Source of the DNA: Blastococcus sp. TF02A-35
Lineage (GTDB): Bacteria > Actinomycetota > Actinomycetes > Mycobacteriales > Geodermatophilaceae
Assembly (NCBI RefSeq): GCF_004571075.1
Contig: NZ_SPQP01000010.1
Location: 1-64,000 of the forward strand
Length of the DNA stretch: 64,000 bases
Reading direction: 5' to 3'
Position 1 is the stretch's first letter; every line of letters starts with the position of its first letter. The notes under the pieces were generated by a model. That model was not told the origin of the DNA. It was given only the letters and a program-made list of their open reading frames with translations, and searched no databases. Below, in pieces: positions 52,953-63,511 of this stretch. The position numbers and the translations under genes were made by a program.

Positions 52953-54941
52953 GTGGAGACTGCCGTGACCGACCCCGTGGTCGGGGTCGTCCTCGAGGGG
53001 CGCTACCGCCTCGAGGAGCGGCTCGCGCGCGGCGGCATGTCCACCGTCTACGCCGCCACGGACCTCCGGCTGCACAAGACCGTCGCGGTCAAGGTCATGG
53101 CCGAGCACCTCGCCCACGACCCGACGTTCGTCGACCGGTTCACCCGCGAGGCGCGCGCCGCCGCGATGCTGAGCCACCCCAACGTCGTCGGCGTCAGCGA
53201 CCAGGGCAGCGACCAGGGCCTGGTCTTCCTGGTCATGGAGCTGGTGCGGGGCCGCACGCTCCGCGACCTGCTCAGCGCCCGGGGCCGGCTCACCGTCGCC
53301 GAGGCCTTCGCCGTGCTGGAGCCCGTGCTCAGCGGCCTCACCGCCGCGCACCGGGCCGGCATCGTGCACCGCGACATCAAGCCCGAGAACGTGCTCATCG
53401 GCGTGGACGGCGTCGTCAAGGTCGCCGACTTCGGCCTGGCGCGCGCCGTCGTCGGCACCGGGCAGACCAGCCAGACCGGCGGGGTGCTCATCGGCACCGT
53501 CGCCTACCTCTCCCCCGAGCAGCTCGAGCGCGGCCGCGCCGACGCCCGCTCCGACATCTACGCCGCCGGCATCGTGCTCTACGAGATGCTGACCGGGCAC
53601 CCGCCGTTCGGCGGTGACACCCCGCTGGCGGTGGCCTACCAGCACGTCCACCACGACGTCCCGGCGCCGTCGGCCGAGGTCCCCGGCCTGCCCTGGCAGG
53701 TCGACGAGCTCGTCGCCCGCACCACCCGCCGCGACCCGGCCGGCCGGCCGATCGACGCCGGCGCGTTCCTCGCCGAGCTCAACGACGTCCGCCGCGACCT
53801 GGGCATCGACCCGGTCCCGGTGCCCACCGGGCAGAGCACCGCCGGCCCGAACACGCTGCGCCCGACCAACCGGCCCACGCGCCCGCGCCCGCACGACCGG
53901 CACCCCAGCGACCCGGGCACCGAGGTGCTCGGTGGCCGCGCGCCGCGGGGTGGCCGCACCAGCATGCTGCCGGGCATGGGCGCCGGCCCCACGACCGACG
54001 TGCAGGGCCGCCGGCCCGGGCCCGCCCGCCCGCGCCCCGGTGTCCCCGACCACATCCGCCGCCGCCGCGCCCGCCTCGCGATCGCCGTGGTCCTGCTGCT
54101 GGCGGTGACCGCCGGCGCCATCGGCTGGTGGTTCGGCGAGGGCCGGTGGACCCAGGTCCCCTCGGTGGCCGGCAAGGAGGAGGTCGCCGCCCTGGACCTG
54201 CTCCGGGACGCCGGGCTCGACCCCCAGCAGCCGGTCGGCGAGTGGAGCGAGACCGTGCCCGCCGGGGTGGTCATCTCCACCGACCCCGCCACCGGCGAGG
54301 TCATCCGCGGCACCGACGTCGATATCGTGGTCTCCAAGGGCCAGGAGCGGTACTCGGTCGACCCCGAGCTCGCGGGCCTGCCCGTCGAGCAGGTAGAGGC
54401 CGAGCTCGAGGACCTCCCCCTCCAGGTGACCCGCGGCGAGGACTACGACGACGAGATCCCCGCGGGGCACGTCATCCGGTTCGACCCCGCGGCCGGGACC
54501 GACCTCAAGCGGGACCAGGTGGTCACCGTCGTGGTCAGCCAGGGCCGCGCGCCCGTCGCCGTCCCGGACGTGACCGGGCAGTCCCCGGAGCAGGCGACGA
54601 AGAACCTCCAGGACCTCGGCTTCACCGTCGAGCGGGTCCCCGACGGCCGCAGCGACGCCGTGGACAAGGGCGAGGTCATGGCCATCGACCCGGGCCCCGC
54701 GGCCGGGCCGATCCCCTTCGCCAGCACCGTGCGGATCCAGGTGTCCGCCGGCGTCCCGCTGGTCACCGTGCCCGACGTCGTCGGGAAGAGCGGCGACGAG
54801 GCGACCCAGATCCTGCAGGCCGCCGGACTCCAGGTCGAGGCGACCCGCTTCTTCGGCAACAGCGTGCTGCGGCAGACGCCCGCCGCCGGCGAGCAGGTCG
54901 AGCTCGGCACGTCGGTCACCATCCTGCTCACCTTCGGATAG
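52953..54941 (+). CDS. Membrane Ser/Thr protein kinase with PASTA domains (PknL-locus kinase)
   Basis: 662-residue Hanks-type kinase. Kinase domain 15-275 with GGMSTVY (Gly loop), VAVKVM (Lys), HRDIKPEN (catalytic Asp 141) and DFG at 159-161. A Pro/Arg-rich linker, one membrane helix (about 375-395), and four C-terminal PASTA repeats, the last ending ILLTFG, complete it. The N terminus (VETAVTDP...RYRLEERL) resembles PknL of M. tuberculosis, but PknL lacks PASTA, so this protein has PknB-like architecture at the PknL locus. GTG 52953 is used; GTG 52965 has a GGAG 6 nt upstream and is an alternative. Confidence 0.93.
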   Translation: METAVTDPVVGVVLEGRYRLEERLARGGMSTVYAATDLRLHKTVAVKVMAEHLAHDPTFVDRFTREARAAAMLSHPNVVGVSDQGSDQGLVFLVMELVRGRTLRDLLSARGRLTVAEAFAVLEPVLSGLTAAHRAGIVHRDIKPENVLIGVDGVVKVADFGLARAVVGTGQTSQTGGVLIGTVAYLSPEQLERGRADARSDIYAAGIVLYEMLTGHPPFGGDTPLAVAYQHVHHDVPAPSAEVPGLPWQVDELVARTTRRDPAGRPIDAGAFLAELNDVRRDLGIDPVPVPTGQSTAGPNTLRPTNRPTRPRPHDRHPSDPGTEVLGGRAPRGGRTSMLPGMGAGPTTDVQGRRPGPARPRPGVPDHIRRRRARLAIAVVLLLAVTAGAIGWWFGEGRWTQVPSVAGKEEVAALDLLRDAGLDPQQPVGEWSETVPAGVVISTDPATGEVIRGTDVDIVVSKGQERYSVDPELAGLPVEQVEAELEDLPLQVTRGEDYDDEIPAGHVIRFDPAAGTDLKRDQVVTVVVSQGRAPVAVPDVTGQSPEQATKNLQDLGFTVERVPDGRSDAVDKGEVMAIDPGPAAGPIPFASTVRIQVSAGVPLVTVPDVVGKSGDEATQILQAAGLQVEATRFFGNSVLRQTPAAGEQVELGTSVTILLTFG

Positions 54942-54956
54942 GCGCTCCCCTCTCTC

Positions 54957-55877
54957 GTGTCGAACACCTCCCCCGGTGTGCCGCCCGTCGGCGCGCACAT
55001 CCAGATCAAGGGCGGCCTGGCCAAGGGCGGCCTCGCCTACACCGACGCCGTCGCCGCCCGCGCCGTCCAGGTCTTCGTCGGCAACCCCCGCGGGTGGAAG
55101 CTGACCGACGGCGACCCGAAGCAGGACGCGCTGTTCACCGCGGGCTGCACCGAGCGCGGCGTCCCCTCGTTCATCCACACGCCGTTCCTCGTGAACGTCG
55201 GGTCCCCCACCGAGGCGACCGTGGAGCAGTCGATCGCCTCCATCGCCCACAACCTGCGCCGCGGCGCGCAGCTCGGCTGCGAGGGCGTCGTCGTGCACGC
55301 GGGGTCCTCCGTCGGCGAGGACCGCTACGAGGACGCGCTGCGCCAGCTGCACGAGAAGCTGCTGCCGGTGCTCGAGGCCGCCGACCCCGACGGGCCCCGG
55401 CTGCTGGTCGAGCCCACGGCGGGCGGCGGGAAGGCCCTGGCGGCGACCGTCGAGGACCTCGGCCCCTACTTCGCGGCGCTGGAGGACCACCCGCTGCTCG
55501 GCGTCTGCTTCGACACCTGTCACGCGTGGGCGGCCGGGCACGACCTGTCCGTCCCCGGCGGCATGAGCGCGACCCTGGACGCGCTGGAGGCCACGGTCGG
55601 CCCCGGCCGGCTCGGGCTGGTGCACGTCAACGACTCGCTCGACCCGTGCGGCTCCAAGCGCGACCGGCACACCACCATCGGCGAGGGCACGATCGGCTCG
55701 GGGCCCTACGGCACCGGGCCGTTCGCCGAGCTGCTGCGGCACCGCACCACGGCCGGCGTGGCCATGGTGGTGGAGACGCCCAGCGAGCGCGACGGCGACC
55801 CGTGCGGCGGGCACGCGGCCGACATCAAGCTGCTCAACTCCCTGATCGGCGACCCTTCGGAGGGCTTCCCCGGCTGA
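54957..55877 (+). CDS. nfo: Endonuclease IV (AP endonuclease), Nfo family
   Basis: 306-residue TIM-barrel AP endonuclease that cuts DNA at abasic sites. Motifs: VGAHIQIKGGLAKG, GNPRGWK, FIHTPFLVNVG, CEGVVVHAGSSVGED, LLVEPTAGGG, GVCFDTCHAWAAGHDL, VHVNDSLDPCGSKRDRHTTIGEG and a VVETPSE end; the metal-binding His/Glu/Asp residues are in these. GTG at 54957 without a ribosome site, 15 bp after the kinase gene, so probably cotranscribed. An in-frame start a few codons later cannot be excluded. Confidence 0.9.
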   Translation: MSNTSPGVPPVGAHIQIKGGLAKGGLAYTDAVAARAVQVFVGNPRGWKLTDGDPKQDALFTAGCTERGVPSFIHTPFLVNVGSPTEATVEQSIASIAHNLRRGAQLGCEGVVVHAGSSVGEDRYEDALRQLHEKLLPVLEAADPDGPRLLVEPTAGGGKALAATVEDLGPYFAALEDHPLLGVCFDTCHAWAAGHDLSVPGGMSATLDALEATVGPGRLGLVHVNDSLDPCGSKRDRHTTIGEGTIGSGPYGTGPFAELLRHRTTAGVAMVVETPSERDGDPCGGHAADIKLLNSLIGDPSEGFPG

Positions 55878-55915
55878 GCCCCGGGCCGGCCGCGGGTCAC
55901 ACGATCTCGGGGCCG

Positions 55916-56332
55916 TCAGCCCCTGATCGCCACGACATCGTGCGACTCGGCGCCGTCGCGGTCACCAGCGACCGGCTCACGACCGGCTCCCGGCCGGCGG
56001 GAGGCGCAGGTCGCGACCTGGGCCACCAGGACGTACGCCTCCTCCCGCGGCAGCGGCCGGGCCAGCCCGAGCCCCTGTCCCTGCGTGACGTGCAGAGACA
56101 GCAGCAGGATCCGCTGGTCCTCGGTCTCGATGCCCTCGGCCACGACGAGGAGACCCAGGTCGCGGCCGAGGGAGCCGACGGCGCTCACGATGGCCCGGGC
56201 CCAGCCGGGCAGGGTGCGGGTGGGACGACGGGCGGAGCCGGCCGCGTGGGGACGGGTGCCCCCGGACGCGCCCCTGCATCCTCGGATTGTGTCCGCCCGG
56301 GTGGGAACCGGCGACCGGTGACGGGCCGGCAC
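55916..56332 (-). pseudogene. Relic of an EAL-domain cyclic-di-GMP phosphodiesterase
   Basis: Of 138 codons only about residues 44-108 resemble a family: the C-terminal end of an EAL domain, with SLGRDLGLLVVAEGIETEDQ, a QGQGLGLARPLPREEA end. The catalytic EAL motif, DDFG and earlier metal ligands are missing, and the N-terminal 43 residues are Arg/Pro/Gly-rich filler. No ribosome site. It is best read as a decayed or truncated gene; a functional small protein is unlikely. Confidence 0.7.
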
Positions 56333-56390
56333 CCTGCACGTCCTCGGCCTCGCCGGAGGCCCGGTGGCACCGGCTACGGCACCGCGCAGG

Positions 56391-58873
<2,483 letters not shown>

Positions 58874-58893
58874 TCACGAACGGCCGGTTCCGT

Positions 58894-58900
58894 GCCGATA
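58894..58900 (+). promoter_or_regulatory. Candidate sigma-28-like -10 box before the chemoreceptor gene
   Basis: GCCGATA, 71 bp upstream of the ATG, matches the core of the FliA/WhiG-type -10 (GCCGATAA). A TAAA -35 at the expected spacing is not present; CGAA at 58877-58880 is the nearest. Weak prediction. Confidence 0.35.
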
Positions 58901-58971
58901 CGTCGCCGACCTGCCGAGACAGGGAGGTGAGCGGCGGCGCCGGACCGCAGCAGTCGAACGGAAGGCCGAAC

Positions 58972-61116
58972 ATGCGTCGGACGAGCCTGCCCACCTGGGC
59001 GGTTCCTTCTCACTGGGGCATCCGCACCAAGGTGGTCGCGCTCGCGGTCGCGAGCGTGGCCGTCACCGGCGTGGCCATGGGTGGGGTCAGCGCCTGGCAG
59101 AGCAGCGGCTTCGCCGACGACGCCGGCCGCGACATGGACGCCCTCGTCCAGGAGGACATCACCCGCGTCGCCGACGGCGTCTACGACGTGGTCTCCACGC
59201 AGGGCGCCTCCACCTCGGCCAAGGTGGACTCCGACCTCAACGTCGCCCAGTACGTGGTGGGCCAGTCCGGTGGGCTCCAGCTCGACCCGCGGAACTCGGT
59301 CACCTGGGACGCCAAGAACCAGCTGACCAGCGAGGTCACGCCGGTCACCGTGCCCCGGATGCTGGCCGGCCCCGAGTGGCTCGGCAAGAACAGCGACGTC
59401 AACGTGCCGACGCCGGTCGTCGACACCATCAAGCAGATGGTCGGCGGCACCGCGACGATCTTCCAGCGGCTGCCCAGCGGCGACATGCTCCGCGTCGCCA
59501 CCAACGTCGTGGCCGCCAGCGGCGCCCGGGCCATCGGCACCTACATCCCGGCGACCACGCCCGAGGGGAAGCCGAACGCCGTCGTGTCGACCGTGACCAG
59601 CGGGCAGACCTACCGCGGCAACGCGCTGGTCGTCGACTCCTGGTACGTCTCGGCCTACACGCCGATCTTCGGCCCCGCCGGCGACGTGATCGGCATGCTC
59701 TACGTCGGCCAGAAGCAGCAGAACCTCCCCGCCCTGCGGGAGAGCCTCGAGTCCACCGCGGTCGGCGAGACCGGCCACGTCGAGGTCTACGGGGGCACCG
59801 GGGCCATCACCGGCACCGTGCTCATCAGCCCCGGTGGCGCCCGTGACGGCGAGCCGATGCTGGAGGCGACCGACGCCGACGGCCGGCCCTACGTCAAGGA
59901 GATCGTCGAGGCCGCCGTCGCCCTGGATCCCGGCGCGCAGGCGACCGTCCGCTACGTCGACCCGGAGGCAGGCCCGACGACGGCCCGCGTGTCCTACTAC
60001 AAGCCGTGGGACTGGGTGATCGTCACCAACGCCCGCGACGCCGACTTCACCGGCCCCAAGGACGCGCTGGCCGACGGCCGCTCCTCGATGGTCTGGGCAC
60101 TGGTCGTCGCCGCCGTGCTGATCGCGCTGCTCGGCGGCGTCATCGCCCAGCTCGTCGGTCGCCGCCTGACCAAGCCCCTGACCGACCTGCGTGACCGCAT
60201 GGCCGAGATCGCCGACGGCGAGGGCGACCTGACCCAGCGCATGGACGACTCCCGCGACGACGAGGTCGGCCAGCTGTCCGGCGCGTTCAACCGGTTCGTC
60301 GAGAAGGTGGCCTCCACGGTCCGCGACATCCACCGGTGCGCGCAGGAGGTGGCCTCGTCGGCCGCCGGCGTCTCGACCGTGGCCGACGGGCTGGCCAAGC
60401 GCGCGGCGCGCAGCCGGGACCAGGCGCAGGGCGCCCACGGCGTCGCGGCGGACATCAGCGCGAGCGTCTCCTCGGCCGCCGCCGGCGCGGAGGAGATGGG
60501 CGTCTCCATCACCGAGATCGCCCGCAGCGCCGCCGAGGCGGCGGAGGTCGGCCGCCAGGCCGCGTCGCTCGCCGAGCAGACCGAGAGCACGATCGCCGCG
60601 CTGGGCGCCAGCTCGGCCGAGATCGGCGACGTCGTCAAGGTGATCTCCGGGGTGGCCGAGCAGACCAACCTGCTCGCGCTCAACGCCACGATCGAGGCCG
60701 CGCGGGCCGGTGACGCCGGCAAGGGCTTCGCCGTCGTCGCCAACGAGGTCAAGGAGCTCGCCCAGGAGGCGGCCAAGGCCAGCGAGGAGATCGCGCAGCG
60801 GGTCCAGGGCATCCAGTCCGAGACCACGGCCGCGGTCGGCTCCATCTCCCGCATCGCCGAGGTGGTCCGGTCCATCAACGACCACCAGACGACGATCGCC
60901 AGCGCGGTCGAGGAGCAGACGGCGACCACCCGCGAGCTCACCCGCAGCGTGGCCACGGCCGCCCAGGGCGCGGGCACGGTGACCACCACCCTCACCACCG
61001 TCAGCCAGGACGCCGACGACAGCGCGGCCGACGTGGAGCGGGCCCGCTCGGCGGCGCAGGAGCTGGACGGGCTGTCCAAGGAGCTCAACCGGCTGCTGGC
61101 GGCCTTCACCGTCTGA
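58972..61116 (+). CDS. Methyl-accepting chemotaxis protein with double Cache sensor
   Basis: 714-residue chemoreceptor. A membrane helix (about 16-40), a large periplasmic Cache-type region (about 45-365, with YVSAYTPIFGPAGDVIGMLYVGQKQQ and VSYYKPWDWVIVTN), a second helix (about 375-398), HAMP, then a cytoplasmic coiled coil. The hairpin tip is VAEQTNLLALNATIEAARAG (561-580), followed by DAGKGFAVVANEVKELAQEA. ATG with GGAAGG 6 nt upstream. No che or flagellar genes are in the window, so partner proteins lie elsewhere. Confidence 0.93.
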   Translation: MRRTSLPTWAVPSHWGIRTKVVALAVASVAVTGVAMGGVSAWQSSGFADDAGRDMDALVQEDITRVADGVYDVVSTQGASTSAKVDSDLNVAQYVVGQSGGLQLDPRNSVTWDAKNQLTSEVTPVTVPRMLAGPEWLGKNSDVNVPTPVVDTIKQMVGGTATIFQRLPSGDMLRVATNVVAASGARAIGTYIPATTPEGKPNAVVSTVTSGQTYRGNALVVDSWYVSAYTPIFGPAGDVIGMLYVGQKQQNLPALRESLESTAVGETGHVEVYGGTGAITGTVLISPGGARDGEPMLEATDADGRPYVKEIVEAAVALDPGAQATVRYVDPEAGPTTARVSYYKPWDWVIVTNARDADFTGPKDALADGRSSMVWALVVAAVLIALLGGVIAQLVGRRLTKPLTDLRDRMAEIADGEGDLTQRMDDSRDDEVGQLSGAFNRFVEKVASTVRDIHRCAQEVASSAAGVSTVADGLAKRAARSRDQAQGAHGVAADISASVSSAAAGAEEMGVSITEIARSAAEAAEVGRQAASLAEQTESTIAALGASSAEIGDVVKVISGVAEQTNLLALNATIEAARAGDAGKGFAVVANEVKELAQEAAKASEEIAQRVQGIQSETTAAVGSISRIAEVVRSINDHQTTIASAVEEQTATTRELTRSVATAAQGAGTVTTTLTTVSQDADDSAADVERARSAAQELDGLSKELNRLLAAFTV

Positions 61117-61130
61117 CCGCACCACGCACC

Positions 61131-61165
61131 AGAGCCCCTCCCCGGCCCGCCCGGGGAGGGGCTCT
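61131..61165 (+). terminator. Perfect terminator hairpin between the chemoreceptor and RNase genes
   Basis: AGAGCCCCTCCCCGG at 61131-61145 pairs with 61151-61165 (15-bp perfect stem, 5-nt loop CCCGC). It sits between two convergent genes and can serve both strands. T-run absent. Confidence 0.75.
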
Positions 61166-61172
61166 CGCGCGT

Positions 61173-61661
61173 TCAGCCGGCCGCCTCGATCGCCTTCCAG
61201 CGGGCCAGGTTGAACCGGGCGTCGACCAGGGCGTCGTGCGTCCCCGCCGGCTTGGGCGGCAGCGGCGGCTGCCCGCGGTCGTCCCACCGCTGCCGCAGCT
61301 CGCGGGTGAACCGCGGGATCGGCCGCGGCAGGGCGGGCATCGCACCCCACAGCTGGCACAGCGCCACGTGGTCGTAGGCGGCGAACCAGGCCCAGAGCTC
61401 GATCTCCTCCCCCGGGCCGGTCAGGAAGGCCAGCAGGTCCTCGCGGATCCGCTCCCTGCTGCGCCACGCCCGGTCCGCGGGCGGCGGCAGCTGGTCCAGG
61501 ACGTTGCGCCGCACCCAGGGGATGGCCCTGCGCTCGTCGAACTCCGTGCTGACGGCGTAGAACTCGCGGCCGGTCTCGTCGACGACGCCGATGGAGACGA
61601 GGTCGATCGTCGTGCCGTCCTCGATGAACTCGGTGTCGTAGAAGAAGCGGCGGACGGTCAT
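61173..61661 (-). CDS. Rv2179c-like 3'-5' exoribonuclease (DEDD fold)
   Basis: 162-residue RNase of the DEDD superfamily like M. tuberculosis Rv2179c. The first metal motif is FFYDTEFIEDGTTIDLVSIGVVD (Asp/Glu), further acidic residues come with ELWAWFAAYDHVALC, and the end GTHDALVDARFNLARW gives the last Asp/His. Family members act on double-stranded RNA with a 3' overhang. ATG at 61661 overlaps the RidA gene stop (ATGA). Confidence 0.9.
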   Translation of the reverse strand: MTVRRFFYDTEFIEDGTTIDLVSIGVVDETGREFYAVSTEFDERRAIPWVRRNVLDQLPPPADRAWRSRERIREDLLAFLTGPGEEIELWAWFAAYDHVALCQLWGAMPALPRPIPRFTRELRQRWDDRGQPPLPPKPAGTHDALVDARFNLARWKAIEAAG

Positions 61662-62101
61662 TCGTCCAACGTAGCCGCGTCGTCGGGTGGCCCCGGCTCC
61701 TGCCAGGAGTCCCGGACGGCCACCGCCTCCACCTCGACCAGCTGGTCCGGGCCCGCCAGCACCGTGACGCCGACCAGCGTGCTGGGTGCCAGGTGTGTGC
61801 CCAGCGCCTCCCGGACGACCTCCGCGGCGGCCAGCAGGTCCGCGCGGTCGGTGGTGGCGACGTACACCGTCGTGCGGAGCACGTCGCGCAGCGTCGCGCC
61901 GGCCGCCTCCAGCGCCGCGGCCAGGTTGACCATGACCTGGCGCGCCTGGCCGGCGACGTCGCCGACCGACACGGTCCCGCCGCCGGCGTCGATGGGGCGG
62001 GCGCCCGCGGTGAAGACCATCCGGCCCGGGTCGGTCACCGCCGCGTGGGCGTGGGATGCGGAGTCGGTCAGGCCCGGCGGGCGCACCAGCTCGATGGTCA
62101 C
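61658..62101 (-). CDS. RidA/YjgF-like protein
   Basis: 147-residue RidA-superfamily member. Core: MVFTAGARPIDAGGGTVSVGDVAGQARQVMVNLAAALEAAGATLRDVLRTTVYV, and the end VLAGPDQLVEVEAVAVRDS with the Glu typical of the family. The Arg conserved in imine deaminases (usually in R(V)-x-NVxxYL) is seen in RTTVYV. Role may be enamine/imine hydrolysis, but many members are of unknown function. GTG start; coupled to the RNase gene. Confidence 0.85.
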   Translation of the reverse strand: MTIELVRPPGLTDSASHAHAAVTDPGRMVFTAGARPIDAGGGTVSVGDVAGQARQVMVNLAAALEAAGATLRDVLRTTVYVATTDRADLLAAAEVVREALGTHLAPSTLVGVTVLAGPDQLVEVEAVAVRDSWQEPGPPDDAATLDE

Positions 62102-62145
62102 CGGCCGATCATGGGGCACCGGCGGGCCGGTGTCGTGCGCAGCCG

Positions 62146-63435
62146 TCAGACCGGCGTGACCGGCGCCCGGTCCGCCGAGCCGTGCACGTCGCGGGCGCGG
62201 CGCTCCCGCATCCGGTCCAGCCGGTGGATGACCGGGCCCGCCGTGACGCCTTGCAGCACGACCGAGCCCACCACCACCAGGACCGTGACCCGCCAGAGCT
62301 GCTCGGCCCCGGCGATGTCGGCCTCCGCCAGTCCGTACGCCAGGTAGTACAGCGACCCGATGCCGCGGACCCCGAAGAACGAGACCACCCACCGCTCCCG
62401 GGTCCCGGTCGAGCTGCCCAGGAACGCCAGCCGCCCGCCCAGCGGGCGGACGACGAGGAGGAAGACGGCCGCGAAGACCCACTCCCGCCAGCCGAGCCCG
62501 TCGAGGATCCCCCGCGCCACCGCCCCGCCCACGAGCAGCAGGAGGAGGACGGTGAGCAGCCGCTCGAGCTGCTCGACGTGGGCGTGCAGGACCTGGTGCC
62601 GGTCGTGCGTGCGCTCGGCCGCCCGGATGGTCAGCGCGCAGACGAAGACGGCGACGAACCCGTAGCCCTCGACCACCTCCGCGACGCCGTAGGCGAGGAA
62701 GATCGCGCAGAGCGCCACGAAGCCCTCGGCGCGCTCGGCCAGCCGGGCCCGCTCGCCGGCGCGGGAGAAGAACAGCCGGCGCAGGACCCACCCCGTCGCG
62801 GCACCGGCGGCGATGCCCGCGGCCAGCCGCCACAGGACGTCGACCGCCAGCCACTCCCCCAGCCAGCCCGACGGCGCCAGCCCGGCGCCCGCCACGGCGA
62901 TGGCCGCGTAGGTGAACGGGAACGCCAGGCCGTCGTTGAGCCCCGCCTCCGAGGTGAGGGCGAAGCGCGCCTCGTCCTCGCTCTGCTCGTCGTCGGTCGG
63001 CTCGCCCACCTGCACCTCGGTGGCCAGCACCGGGTCGGTGGGCGCGAGGGCGGCACCGAGCAGGAGCGCTGCGGCCGCGCCGAGCCCGAGCAGCCAGCTG
63101 CCGAGCCACGCGGCGGCGAGGACGGTCAGCGGCATGGTCACCGCCAGCAGCCGCCAGGTCGAGCCCCATCCCCGCCACCCGAGCGGGCGGTCCAGCGCGA
63201 GACCGGCGCCCATGAGGCTCACGATCACGACGAGCTCGGTGAGGTGCACCGTCGTCGTGCTGTGCTCGAGCGGATCGGGCGACGGGAGCCCGGGCACCAG
63301 GGCGAAGGCGAGGACGCCCAGCCCCACGAAGACCATGGGCATCGACGCCGGTGCCCGGCTGGTCAGCCGCGGCAGCAGCGCCGCCAGCAGCGCCGCCCCG
63401 CCAGCGGCGGCGTACGCGACCCCGGTCGGTTCCAC
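62146..63435 (-). CDS. CPA1-type sodium/proton (cation:proton) antiporter
   Basis: 429-residue membrane protein with about 12 helices, of the CPA1/NhaP group. The ion-binding region shows ALAPTDPVLATEVQVG (TDP) and SEAGLNDGLAFPFTYAAIAV (ND), then VGGAVARG and FGVRGIGSLYYLAYGL, all matching NhaP-type exchangers. The loop GEPTDDEQSEDEARF is strongly acidic. No cytoplasmic regulatory (TrkA) domain. GTG start at 63435. Likely for pH or Na homeostasis. Confidence 0.9.
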   Translation of the reverse strand: MEPTGVAYAAAGGAALLAALLPRLTSRAPASMPMVFVGLGVLAFALVPGLPSPDPLEHSTTTVHLTELVVIVSLMGAGLALDRPLGWRGWGSTWRLLAVTMPLTVLAAAWLGSWLLGLGAAAALLLGAALAPTDPVLATEVQVGEPTDDEQSEDEARFALTSEAGLNDGLAFPFTYAAIAVAGAGLAPSGWLGEWLAVDVLWRLAAGIAAGAATGWVLRRLFFSRAGERARLAERAEGFVALCAIFLAYGVAEVVEGYGFVAVFVCALTIRAAERTHDRHQVLHAHVEQLERLLTVLLLLLVGGAVARGILDGLGWREWVFAAVFLLVVRPLGGRLAFLGSSTGTRERWVVSFFGVRGIGSLYYLAYGLAEADIAGAEQLWRVTVLVVVGSVVLQGVTAGPVIHRLDRMRERRARDVHGSADRAPVTPV

Positions 63436-63511
63436 GCGTCAGGACCGGCCGGTGGTCAGCACCCGACCAGTCTGGGCGACGTCGGCCGGCGTCGCTCGGC
63501 GGAGCCGCGGC

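Noticed and set aside
54957-54968. LexA half-site at the endonuclease IV start
   Set aside because: Only TCGAAC is present; the second half GTTCGA is missing, so no SOS box is claimed.
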